Below are positions 55,021 through 64,000 of a stretch of 64,000 nucleotides of DNA, one piece after another. Under the pieces are notes generated by a model that searched no databases, had not been told where the DNA came from, and worked only from the letters and a program-made list of their open reading frames with translations. Position numbers and translations under genes: made by a program. The DNA comes from Limnephilus marmoratus (taxonomy: Eukaryota > Arthropoda > Insecta > Trichoptera > Limnephilidae), in the NCBI GenBank assembly GCA_917880885.1, contig OU862915.1, positions 37,580,676 through 37,644,675 of the forward strand, in the 5' to 3' direction. Positions within the stretch are counted from its first letter, which is position 1, and each line of letters starts with the position of its first letter.

Positions 55021-56060
55021 CTTGAAGAGACCCATTAACGCGGTTTGAGGAAACACAGAGGCCCTTAAATCATTCCACAGCTGAGCTGCTGATCTCAAGA
55101 ACGGGTACCTAGTAGAAAAGTTCTCGTTCCTCGGAGCATCTTCGATTTATTTATTTCGACAGCATTCCCAATCGACCCCTGTGCTCTAAAGATTGGAATG
55201 CAAACAATAATTGTTCCAAAAATATTACCATGTATTGGAGGGCACCGTCGAGACACCATGAAGTTAGTTCCACAAAACAAAAGGTAAAAGGTACAAAATA
55301 ATTATCAGTAGTTGCCGAACGGCACGCCGAAGGTTAATATTATTAATTCAGGGTAAGTACCGACTGATTAAAATGCTTTTACTGCGCAGTTCCTTAATAG
55401 ATTTTCCGGTTTTCTATTTACCGGTTACCGGTTTTTTGCTCTTTTGGCTCTTTTAGTTGCCCTCACAGGTAAATTTACCAATATTGCAGAAATGCAGAAA
55501 TCGAAAAATTAATAATTCTTACTACTTCAGCTTGGTGATAAGCTAGGTACTGTAGCTCTACCTAAACTGACATAATAACTTACTGGCTTAATTTTATTAT
55601 TTATTTATTGCTTCTTCACAATTTAAATACATTTTTAGCATATAATTATTAACCCCACAAGGATTCGCCTGTATCGGGGTTAATAATTTCATAATTTAAA
55701 ATGATTAGAGTGAAAAGGTTCCGACTGGTGTTTTTGAGAAAATTTTGATTTTGTCTCCAGAGGAGTTTATTTTCGAACTTCGCTGGAAAAAACATTAGCG
55801 CCATCTTATGGCTATAAACCGATTATTTTTAATTATAAGTTTCCTACTCCACCCACCGATAAAGGTTCCACAGCAGTTGGAATTTTTAGTAGGAACTTTT
55901 CAAATCTGAAAATTTTGTTACATAAGGTTCCAACTAACTTCATTCAAAACTTAATTTTAGATTTGTGGCCAAAATACGCAACCAAAGCTAATGATCTTTT
56001 TTAAAGCAAAAGGGTTTGTAATTTTCTACTACGCCTTGCAAGATATATTTGTTTTATATT
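55021..56060. other. Intergenic, no supported gene
   Basis: Mixed AT-rich DNA. Open frames (for example 55,095-55,280 on the minus strand) have no recognisable motif. Confidence 0.4.
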
Positions 56061-56065
56061 ATAAA

Positions 56066-56368
56066 ACTAGCAGACCCGGACCCACGTTGCTGTGGCTAAT
56101 GAAACACAACGCCACGGCATTACCCAACCTTTATAACCAACGCCATCTGTTAAATCAAATCCACACCGCCCGCTTGCCAGCACTCTGCCCGTTGCCCGCT
56201 TGCCAGCTCGCTCCCTTTATGAATATATTACAACCAATTTACATACAACCCTGACAAATTACATATCTAAAAACCTTCCGCATGAATCACTCTACCTATT
56301 GGTGAAAACCTAGGATCTAGGCGCACAGACAGCGGGAGCGACTTCATTTTATACTATGTAAAGATATA
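56066..56368 (-). mobile_element. Helitron-like element end, reverse orientation
   Basis: ACTAGCAGACCCGGACCCAC followed by GTTGCTGTGGC is the reverse of a CCGGGTCTGCTAGT terminus like that at 16,060-16,082. The far side has CAGCGGGAGCGACTTCATTT and TATACTATGTAAAGATA. C-rich words (CCCGCTTGCCAGC) repeat inside. Borders on the far side are uncertain. Confidence 0.4.
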
Positions 56369-57058
56369 GGCAATTAAAGCACTCTATTTATCGTAATTTT
56401 AGAGGCAACTGGGTCAATCATTTGCCAGTTCGTGGTTATTATTTATAAAAAAATAATCATTACCTATCTACTATATAAAAATTATGAAACGTAAAATAAA
56501 AAAAGGGCGTAAATATAATTTTTTTGCGATCATTATTAAAAAAACTCCATTTCCTACATTATACAATAAAACCAAATCCAAAAAGGGGTTTATAAATAGG
56601 AGAGTTTGGACTTGAAAGTTTTTTATATACACCTTATACTTTATTTTTTTATTAAAAGACCTATAAAAAAACTGACCGATATTTTTAAGGGCCAAGGTAT
56701 GTTCTACACACAGTATTTAATTGAAGCATCTATAATAATTCTAAGCCATCAAATTTTCAAAACAAAAACATATGATTTTGTATGATTTTGCATTATTTAG
56801 TATGGCTTCATCTTAAAAATAATTTTGATACGATAGAATTTATTTCGTTCCCTTCCATAATTATTATTCATGGCTCGGCTCATGTGTCGGTATTACATAC
56901 AAGCAGCCTAACGAGTTTAGCATTTTAGGTAGCGCGTCTTAGCTAATAATTAGTAAGGTGTCACACCAATAGCAGTTTCCCCGAAATAGAGATTTTTGAA
57001 AGTGCGCTAAGTAAATTGCTTCATTATCGACACCGACACGGTAGGTACTTTTGGTAAA
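56369..57058. other. Intergenic, AT-rich
   Basis: No feature recognised. Confidence 0.4.
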
Positions 57059-57379
57059 TAAAGCTGGGAACATACTAGGCCCACGCAACGCTACGCAACG
57101 TAGGTAGACGTCATCATTTCCATATCTGGACTACTTACCATCCTTACATTTTCTATGGAAACGGGTGCTTTAGAATCACACTAGCCCCACGCAACGCAAA
57201 CCGACGCCCCCTACGCTACGCGGATCTGCCGCAGCCAGATCGGCGTGGACCATGTGGAAGGTGGAGGGGGTATTGTCACGCCTACTACGAGATGATTTTA
57301 CATCTTTTTGATGTTATCTGAGCATCTAAAGTTGTTTCGCTATATCTATGTTTGTTTTTTTGACAGATATTATCAAAAA

Positions 57380-57508
57380 ATGGATGACGAACAGTTTATT
57401 GAAGCTTTTAGACGGCACGAAGTTATTTATAAAATCAAATTACAGGATTATAGAGATTCTGTATACGCATTGCAACTTAGGAAGAAATTTCAGCCATTCA
57501 TGGCATGA
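57380..57508 (+). pseudogene. Short frame resembling a MADF-domain N-terminus
   Basis: MDDEQFIEAFRRHEVIYKIK and LQDYRDSVYALQL recall the start of MADF domains (FIxxVxxxxxLYxxxxxDYxD), a DNA-binding domain in the second protein of many Harbinger transposons. It stops after 42 codons, before the rest of a MADF domain, so it is a remnant or a first exon. Confidence 0.4.
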
Positions 57509-58018
57509 TTTTCAATATTATCCCCCCATAATGAATGTCAATCAAACTTTAGACACACTGCCAGTCTTTCTCTGATCCCAATTGACTTTCGAAGACGTGT
57601 GTTTTATTTTTTTATGTCATATTCAATTATGCTGTGAAGCTCTTCAAATACCACTTTACTCAAACGGAAGTACATGAAGAATCGTCCGTCATCAGATTCT
57701 AGTTCCTTTACTAAAGTATGGAACTGTCCAAACATTTGTCTTTGTTTGTTAATGTTGTGGACCCAAATACAGTTTGGCAAGAAAGTGTAGAAAATAAATG
57801 ATGGCGCTGCGATCGTTTTCTAGTTTTAAATGGCAACACCAAGCTGGCTCATAAGACAAAGAATGTATGTTTTAAAAAAACACTTCTGGCAAAATGCATA
57901 TTTCATAGCGTATTTGTATTTTCAAAAAATTTGCACAAAAAACTCTAATTTAATAGAAGCAAAATAAAACAAAACAAGTTTTAAGTGGGCGTTTATTTCG
58001 ATATAAAAACGTAGGTAC

Positions 58019-58779
58019 TTAAAAATTTAAGTCTATTAATTCAACACCCGACATGTAATTATTGTCTTTGTCCTCGTGTGATTCTTCTTCTTCCGTATCT
58101 TCATCTTCATCTAAACGCAGTTCATCGATATCATCATAATATATAGTACTGCCTCGTGCATAATATTCTGCCTCAATTTTCATCACGTGTTTGCAACAAT
58201 TTTTCCAATCATCAGCACTACTTATGCTATTACATATTATTATTATGCCCATTTTCCGTCTTACCGTTGTTTCAGATTTACCTGTGTGTGAAAAACATCA
58301 TTAAAATTATTATTATAGAAGGTAGTTTTAAAAACACACACTAGATAATATTCACTTAGAAAGAAAAAAAGAGAAAACGAGAAAAAAGAAACTTTTCTAC
58401 GAGATTAAAGAAGTTGCATGTTATTATTTTTTTATTGAATTATTCCCTTTTTCCTGTGGCCGCATATTAACTGTCAAATTGAAATGTCAAATTCGAATTT
58501 TTTTAACATAACCTCAAATCAGATTGTAATGGTTATTATTGCTCGAAAGTTGGCATAAATCTTGTAATACTAATGAAATTTATTAAACAAACTATACTAC
58601 GTACCATTCATTTCTGCAGTTCGTTTGTAAACATCTTCTAAATCGGACAAAAACTTCTTCGCGTGACACTCGGCTAGGCAGCGTTGAAAAACGCAGAATA
58701 TAACCCCTCTTGTATCACTATGTAATAATTTATTCATTTTAATTAAATTCAGGCAAACAATGAATAAAAATATTATCAA
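58019..58779 (-). pseudogene. Transposase-like remnant: N- and C-terminal pieces only
   Basis: Minus strand. The piece 58,779-58,605 includes SDTRGVIFCVFQRCLAECHA and DLEDVYKRTAEMNG and ends at a donor-like GGTACGT. The piece 58,252-58,019 includes ADDWKNCCKHVMKIEAEYYA, an acidic stretch (DEDEDTEEEESHEDKD) and MSGVELIDL. I recall this pairing (DxRxVIFxVxxF...RTAExxGxS at the start and WxxCCxHVxKIExxY plus acidic tail at the end) from a DDE transposase family in arthropods; the catalytic middle is missing. It could also be the two ends of a spliced gene whose middle exons are lost. Confidence 0.4.
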
Positions 58780-58814
58780 ATCAGCGATATTCTACTCAGA
58801 TTTAAGACAATAAA

Positions 58815-59033
58815 TCAACCGTAACATGCAATAACATGACAGCCATAGGAAACTTCAAATAATTCGGTGTTGCCGTAGTAATGAACACGTTTAGTTCCAA
58901 TTGAATTAATTTCTACACTTATTTGCCAAACTATACTTCTCACTTTTTTCTTTTTACGAGAATATTGATTTAATAATAATAATCGTAGCAAATCATCTTC
59001 AAATTCACTTTCAAGATATGGCAAAGCTGTCAT
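58815..59033 (-). pseudogene. 72-codon frame near the right end of the Harbinger-like element
   Basis: Reads MTALPYLESEFEDDLLRLLL followed by a basic stretch (YSRKKKKVRSIVW). Acidic, leucine-rich then basic. Its position just inside the terminal repeat suggests the N-terminus of a transposon gene. I cannot assign a family. Confidence 0.3.
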
Positions 59034-59221
59034 CTGCTGAGAAGAGAATCACATAAACATAACCTAAAAAATAAATGTCAAATGTGTCAAATCAAACGCG
59101 CCTGCGCACAACCAGAGACCCCTTGTCACGTGGTCACAGCGACGCGTACGTACGTCGGCCAGTGTGAACGGGACAGGAACGTTGCGTCGCCTTGCGTCTG
59201 CTCAGTATGATCCTTGCTTAA

Positions 59222-60120
59222 CGTTTTGATGAGTTGAAAAAATGATAATTTCTTACAAACACATTCACAATGGAACACAATATAAAAATTACGGTACATT
59301 TTTTATTGTTGTTTTATTTCATTATATACAATTTGCAACAAATTCCAACCAAATTGGATTCCAACCAAATTAGCAACCATGGATTCTATATTTAATAGAC
59401 AAAAAATATAAGTGCTATCCTTCAGAATAAAAATTGATAGAAAAATTAGCCAATAAACGAAATCTTGTATGAAACTGGCCCGAGTGCGTTTATATTGAAT
59501 AATAACAACAAGGTACTACAATAAAATATAATGGGCGATGTATATATATACCCAAGTTGCGTAGAAAATGCGTTAAAAAACGTTAGCTCATCGAGGGGGT
59601 AGAGCGGTGATTGGCTAAAAATCGAGACGTAACTAACGTTCCACTGGGTGATTTGAATTAACCGCAATACAAGTGGCAATTTTACTTCAAGCAACGCCAT
59701 GCGTTCGAAAATTCGAAAGCGGCCCGACGTTTTTTTTTCGAAAAAGGCCCGTACGAGGTACGAGCTAACCTTGTTAAACGCATTTTCTTCAAACCTTGGT
59801 TCCTTTATTTCATATTTTTTTTGAAACATTTAACAAGGTTACAATTTTACTACATAATATAATATCAATATTTCAATCACTCTCCTAATAAAGCAGCTAC
59901 TTGTATTTAGGAGAGGACAACTAAATATTTTTACATCTGTTTAAATTAAAACAAAAAATATTAGTAATTTAACAAACAAAAAATAGTGAAATACGGATAA
60001 AAGTATGGGTTAAAATATGGTTTAGTTAATAAATAATTCAAAGAATTGATAAGGCAAAAACATATTTCTAAACAATAAGTAAAGTTAAGAGATGGTACTA
60101 AAACATTTTATTTTTTTTAT
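59222..60120. other. Intergenic, no supported gene
   Basis: Contains an inverted pair of AACAAGGTTA words near 59,768-59,842 and a few repeats of ATTCCAACCAAATT. The minus-strand frame at 59,446-59,829 has no family character. Confidence 0.4.
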
Positions 60121-60124
60121 TTTT

Positions 60125-60560
60125 TATATTTGTCGTAGTTTTCTTCCGATCGTATATCAAGGGGTAATTTATGAAATAATTTTATGCCCTTGAATATGTA
60201 GTGACGCTGTGCTGTTGTAGTTCGTACTAGTGGCATGGTTAGTCCTCCAACAGATATTATTCTTTTGCTAATATTTAATTGCGTAAATTATTTTTATTAA
60301 AGAAATATTTATGTAATTGTAGTAGTGCAATTTTGTCATAAATTTTAGTAAGTGGGGGAACCGGGAAATCTTGAAAAACATTTATTGTAGGGTAGTAATA
60401 GGGCTTTTTTAAGATGATTTATACTCATATTTTTTTGATTGTTTCGAATGGAAGTAGGGATGATTTATATGCACCCCCCCAAGCCACGATTCCATATTGT
60501 AGTGCAGAGTGCGCAAGTGCATAATAAATATCTTTTAGTTCCTACATTAATACTACAGAA
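60125..60560 (-). pseudogene. LINE ORF2 C-terminal remnant
   Basis: On the minus strand it reads IYYALAHSALQYGIVAWGG at about 60,480-60,540, the thumb-region motif (YxAxxxSxLxYGIxxWG) of CR1/Jockey-like LINE ORF2. After several stops it reads PLVRTTTAQRHYIFKGIKLF and HKLPLDIRSEENY (60,125-60,240), the usual C-terminal end. Dead, 5'-truncated copy just upstream of CPSF1. Confidence 0.65.
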
Positions 60561-60950
60561 AAAAAATATTGAGAGCAATAACTGTGGTCATTGATTTGTA
60601 TTTTTATAAGGCCACAATGGCAACATTACAGGCAGACAACGTTGCAACAGAAATAATACATTGTTGCCATAAAAAAAGGAAGACGAAGATGAATAATATT
60701 GTGACAGCCGCGTACGGCGGTGTTTGTAAACTGTCACAGTGCTTTATATAGTTTTATATAAAATGCTTAGTATCATTATGCTAAGTAATTAATCTAAAAC
60801 AACAAATAAGAATGGTTTAAATCTTTTGACATAAATTGATTGGCAAACAAGACGCCTTACCGCCAAACTCACCGGTTCGGTTTTAGGTTATAGTAGTGCC
60901 CGCACTTTAGTGCTGCGTTTCTTGTGTTATTTTCTGGAATATAAGTGAAA

Positions 60951-61113
60951 ATGTTTTCGATTTGTCGTCAAAACCATCCCGCCACGGGAATAGAGCATTC
61001 TGTGAGCTGTTGTTTCTTCAATTCGGATGAAAAATGCGTCGTTACCGCCGGAGCAAACATTTTAAAAGTGTTCAGATTAATACCGGATACCGACAGCAAA
61101 GAAAAATTAGAGG
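60951..61113 (+). CDS. Cpsf160: CPSF1 (CPSF160), first coding exon
   Basis: Largest subunit of the cleavage and polyadenylation specificity factor, a WD40-type (beta-propeller) scaffold of the nuclear complex that recognises AAUAAA and sets mRNA 3' ends. The exon encodes 54 full codons: MFSICRQNHPATGIEHSVSC, CFFNSDEKCVVTAGANILKV, FRLIPDTDSKEKLEG. This matches the N-terminus known from fly (MFSMCKQTHSAT...VVAGANVLKVYR) and human CPSF1. The ATG has a good context (GTGAAAATG). The exon ends in phase 1 at AGG|GTAAGC, a strong donor. No second exon is visible in the remaining 2.9 kb, so the intron continues beyond the window. The symbol is the fly name for this gene; the match is to only one exon. 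Confidence 0.88.
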
Positions 61114-61253
61114 GTAAGCCAGCTTTTATTCTATATTTATAGTAATGCATAAATAATTATTACGCAGTTTATTCTCTAAAACAAATTGTGAGATTAGGCT
61201 ACGATAGTTGTTTACTTTGTAATTTTTGGTAACATGTTACCTGTTCTACTTTT

Positions 61254-62590
61254 TGGGAGGAATGCAGAATACGCCAATGTCAGGGAATTTAATAAAAATG
61301 CACTTTCTAGATGAGAAAAGTGTGTAGAAACTCATTAAAAAAAGAATTAATGTGCGGAAAGCAAAATTGAGGGAGATGCAGCCGATCAAAGTTTTATAAA
61401 ATTTCACTTCGCGAACCGATACTATGACAGCCCGCCCGCCATCTTTTGTCACTGTTAGGTTGGTATCCCGGACCTGTACAAACAAGAGCCTAGATACGAT
61501 TGTAGCCGACTTCGTGGGATACTTGAGGCGCGTAATTATGAAACTAAACAAAATACTACCTTAAAATCGCTCACTCGTAATCGTCCTCAGAGTCAGATGT
61601 CCCATCCTCAAGCGACGGCAGAGTGTTGGGTGGACGTTCCACAGTGGCGTCATAAACAAAGAATACGTATATGTATATACAATGACACGCCGCACAACAC
61701 ACTACCAAAACTGAACTATACAATGACCGACGAACAGCACACTACCATAAATGAACTAAACCCAAACAACCCAAAGTACTACTACCACAACAACAGGTCA
61801 GGGATACCAACCCGCCCGTTGTCACTAATATGTTGGTATCCCTGAAGAGACAAAACAAGAGCCTAGATACGATTGTAGCCGACTTCATGGGATACAGGAG
61901 GCGCGTAATTATGAAATTTGTCTAGCGGGCTTATGTATAGTGCCGGATCTGCCCCCCCCCATAACCTAACCTTTCTAGCGGGCTTGTGTATTTGTGTATG
62001 TTAACCCAGCGCCGGATCTGCCCGCCCCCCCCCCCCCCCCCATAACCTAACCTAACCTAACCTAACCTAACCGAACCTAACCTAACCTTTCTAGCGGGCT
62101 TGTGTATGTTAACCCAGCGCCGGATCTGCCCCCCCCCCCCATTACCTAACCTAACCTAACCTAACCGAACCTAACCTAACCTTTCTAGCGGGCTTGTGTA
62201 TGTTATCTTTACATTAAAAAACAGCCTACGTTTTTAAATGGTTTGTCTGGCGGGATTCTCCATTCCAGTGCCTATTTACATTATATTATTAATTCTGTTT
62301 TTCATAATTACGCGCCTTATAATTTACCCCACGAAGTCGGCTACAATCGTATCTAGGCTCTTGTTTGTATCAGGTCCGGGATACCAACATAACAGTGACA
62401 ACGATGGCGGGCGGGCTGTCATAGTATCAGTTCGCGAAGTGAAATTTTATAAAACTTTGATCGGCTGTATCTCCCTCAATTTTTCTTTCCGCACATTAAT
62501 TCTTTTTTTAATGAGTTTCTACACACTTTTCTCATCTAGAAAGTGCATTTTTATTAAATTCCCTGACATTGGCGTATTCTGCATTTCACC
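61254..62590. mobile_element. Fold-back element with roughly 290-bp inverted arms
   Basis: The left arm (61,256-61,550: ATGCAGAATACGCCAATGTC, CAGCCGATCAAAGTTTTATA, AGAGCCTAGATACGATTGTA, GGCGCGTAATTATGAAAC) and the right arm (62,297-62,588) are inverted copies with few differences. The centre contains a partial third copy in the left-arm direction (61,795-61,920) and tandem units rich in poly-C and CCTAA. No ORF of note, no clear target duplication. Confidence 0.8.
61918..62215 (+). repeat. Tandem units with CTAGCGGGCTT, poly-C and CCTAA arrays
   Basis: Three units of roughly 60-120 bp begin CTAGCGGGCTTRTGTAT, continue GCCGGATCTGCC, a C run of 9 to 20 bases, and then CCTAA repeats of growing length (none or few, then about nine at 62,043-62,088 and about eight at 62,142-62,182, each with one CCGAA variant). 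A fourth unit start lies at 62,183. The CCTAA tracts are the insect telomere repeat. Confidence 0.8.
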
Positions 62591-62599
62591 CTTTTTTTT

Positions 62600-63880
62600 T
62601 AAATTTCTTTATGAAGAACACAATGACATTAACATATATTTGGTTGCCTTGCTAAGTTAGAATATGAATGAAACATTGTTGATTGTTCTAGTCACCTACC
62701 CTCAGATATTGACATTTTCAACTTGAACATGGTAAATTATAAAACATTAATGTATTTTCTATAATATTATCATAAAAAAGTCAATAAACATGCATTCCTT
62801 CACAATAATGCTGCAGCTCTTTCAAAAGATGAGATACACAATTAGTGTAGGTCTGTATCCTCCAATGGAAAAAACGTACGGGCGTGGGCGTGGGCCATAT
62901 TCGAATCAAAGAACTGGTTTTACTGTAACTAATTAAGAAATTTAATTATAGCTACACCCAGAACATGCAAATGGTTTTCCTTAAATTCTGGCTGCATATA
63001 GTCTGCAACCAGAATTTTAAAACTGCACTTTGAACACGAGAATGGTTTCCATCAAAATGCTTCAGCAGATGAAATCACAACTGAAATTTATCTTGCTGGC
63101 TGCTTATTCGTTTTAAACTGCTACATTGCATTGTATTTAAATAAAAGCTGAAATAAAAAGGCTGTTTTACTTCTCAGTCATATGATGGCTGCCATCGTGT
63201 AATAAACAAATCATGACATGCATAACGACGTAAAAATTTTAAGTAAGTTTGAATAATGACGAATTGACGACGTAAGTGATTGCACATATTAAATTGAGTT
63301 TAAAAAATAAATATAGTAACTTAAAAAGCATAAGATAGTTATATAAAATACTTACCCAGAAAAGCGATCGATGAACTGTGATAGATTTATTGATGCGACA
63401 CTAATGACATCAGTATTGTACCTTCGGTTGATCAACAAGTACTAAAGAGTAAAAATAAACAACACACTTTTGACACATTTTTAAAACAAAACACTGTCGT
63501 GGAGAGAGATCGACGAGGGAGTTTTCGAATATAGCTTCATCTCTTTCGCACGCACGGTAACCAGAGCAGACGCGTGCTGCCGCGATCTGTGGTTCCTGCG
63601 GGCGAGCGGGTCGGGTGCGTATTTTGAACTATGCCTACGCGCCTCGCGAATAATAAATGTTCGTGCAGCACGTTTCACTCAGGGCTCTGGGTATCAGTCG
63701 AGTTAATATGGCCGTGAAATTTCTCTACTTGTACTATTATTTATTCCGTGGTCAAAGTTGAGTTTGGCCGTCCTCTGAACTTGCCGCCCGGGGCATGGGC
63801 CCCGGTTTGCCCCCCATTAGATCCGGGGCTGGGTGTACCTATGCTGCAAACTCCTTGTATGCCCCCGGATGGCTAGCTTT
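62600..63880. other. Intron sequence, no supported feature
   Basis: AT-rich to about 63,480, then GC-richer with CpGs (63,480-63,870). The minus-strand frame at 63,481-63,678 is arginine-rich and without motif. Confidence 0.35.
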
Positions 63881-63902
63881 CAGTTGTATCATATCTTGCA
63901 TG

Positions 63903-64000
63903 TAGAGATGGGCACATTTTGCATACTGGAAGTGCCCACTTGCATGGAAGAATCTGCTGTACACACACCAAGTAGCCGTCCCAAACACCACGACGCTCAG
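63903..64000 (+). mobile_element. Possible hAT-type element start at the window edge
   Basis: TAGAGATGGGCACATTTTGC resembles hAT termini (TAGAGATG, as at 30,479), followed by an inverted GGGCAC / GTGCCC pair. The other end is outside the window. Confidence 0.25.

Larger units (their letters stand above)
57062..59218. mobile_element. PIF/Harbinger-like DNA transposon, non-autonomous
   Basis: Flanked by TAA on both sides (57,059-57,061 and 59,219-59,221), the duplication typical of PIF/Harbinger. The left end reads AGCTGGGAACATACTAGGCC and ACGCAACGCTACGCAACG; the right end in reverse reads AGCAAGGATCATACTGAGCA and ACGCAAGGCGACGCAACG, an imperfect inverted repeat of about 45 bp. A second CpG-rich copy of the CCACGCAACGC motif lies at about 57,187. 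The interior keeps pieces of genes on both strands but no complete transposase. Confidence 0.65.
61114..64000 (+). other. CPSF1 first intron (start only)
   Basis: Begins GTAAGCCAGC. It holds a fold-back element with telomere-type repeats (61,254-62,590) and further unclassified sequence. No acceptor followed by the expected second exon (a LVASF/GNVMS-like start) was found. Confidence 0.6.

Overview
The window is nuclear DNA from an arthropod, most likely an insect. The reasons are AT-rich intergenic DNA, interstitial arrays of the insect telomere unit TTAGG, two BEL/Pao retrotransposons, tRNA-derived SINEs, LINE tails and many DNA transposons, plus two host genes with insect-like sequences (an ELAV/Hu protein and the first exon of CPSF1). 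I cannot name the species from the sequence. Nothing prokaryotic is present (no operons, no CRISPR, no insertion sequences).

Layout. 1-17.5 kb is a repeat graveyard: a SINE split by a fold-back element, a fold-back element whose arms carry Penelope-type hammerhead ribozyme motifs, a decayed DNA transposon, an orphan TATA promoter with a short ORF, LINE fragments, Helitron-like elements and more SINEs. 17.5-24.0 kb is a full-length BEL/Pao element on the minus strand with a single intact 1,710-residue polyprotein and two identical 372-bp LTRs. 25.1-26.3 kb is an 18-bp minisatellite running into about 1 kb of hexamer repeat that switches sharply from TCCTTA to TCCTTG. 28.9-33.5 kb is a stack of nested insertions: a retroposed repeat family here called R, an element with 8-bp target duplications inside R, a further inverted-repeat element with a broken gene inside that, and a 195-bp MITE inside the gene. 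36.55-41.8 kb is a second BEL element with near-identical LTRs and a clean 5-bp target duplication, but with the reverse transcriptase core deleted in frame and the integrase half replaced by a heptamer satellite. 42.5-43.4 kb is an R copy holding a 496-bp fold-back element with oriented 15-bp motifs around a TTAGG core.

Host genes. 45.5-46.6 kb carries an uninterrupted 354-codon ELAV/Hu gene (three RRMs), GC-rich in an AT-rich setting. It is followed by about 7.8 kb almost free of recognisable transposons, which could be a very long 3' UTR. 60.95-61.11 kb is the first coding exon of CPSF1 (CPSF160) with a clear splice donor; its first intron runs past the window end and contains a 1.3-kb fold-back element with poly-C tracts and CCTAA arrays. 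A PIF/Harbinger-like element (57.06-59.22 kb) lies between the two host genes.

The genes form no pathway together. Both host genes act in mRNA processing (ELAV in neuronal splicing and 3' end choice, CPSF1 in cleavage and polyadenylation), but I see this only as a coincidence of neighbourhood. Most of the window is the record of repeated transposition into older transposons. Repeat-family names (R, S, MITE-A) are my own working labels.
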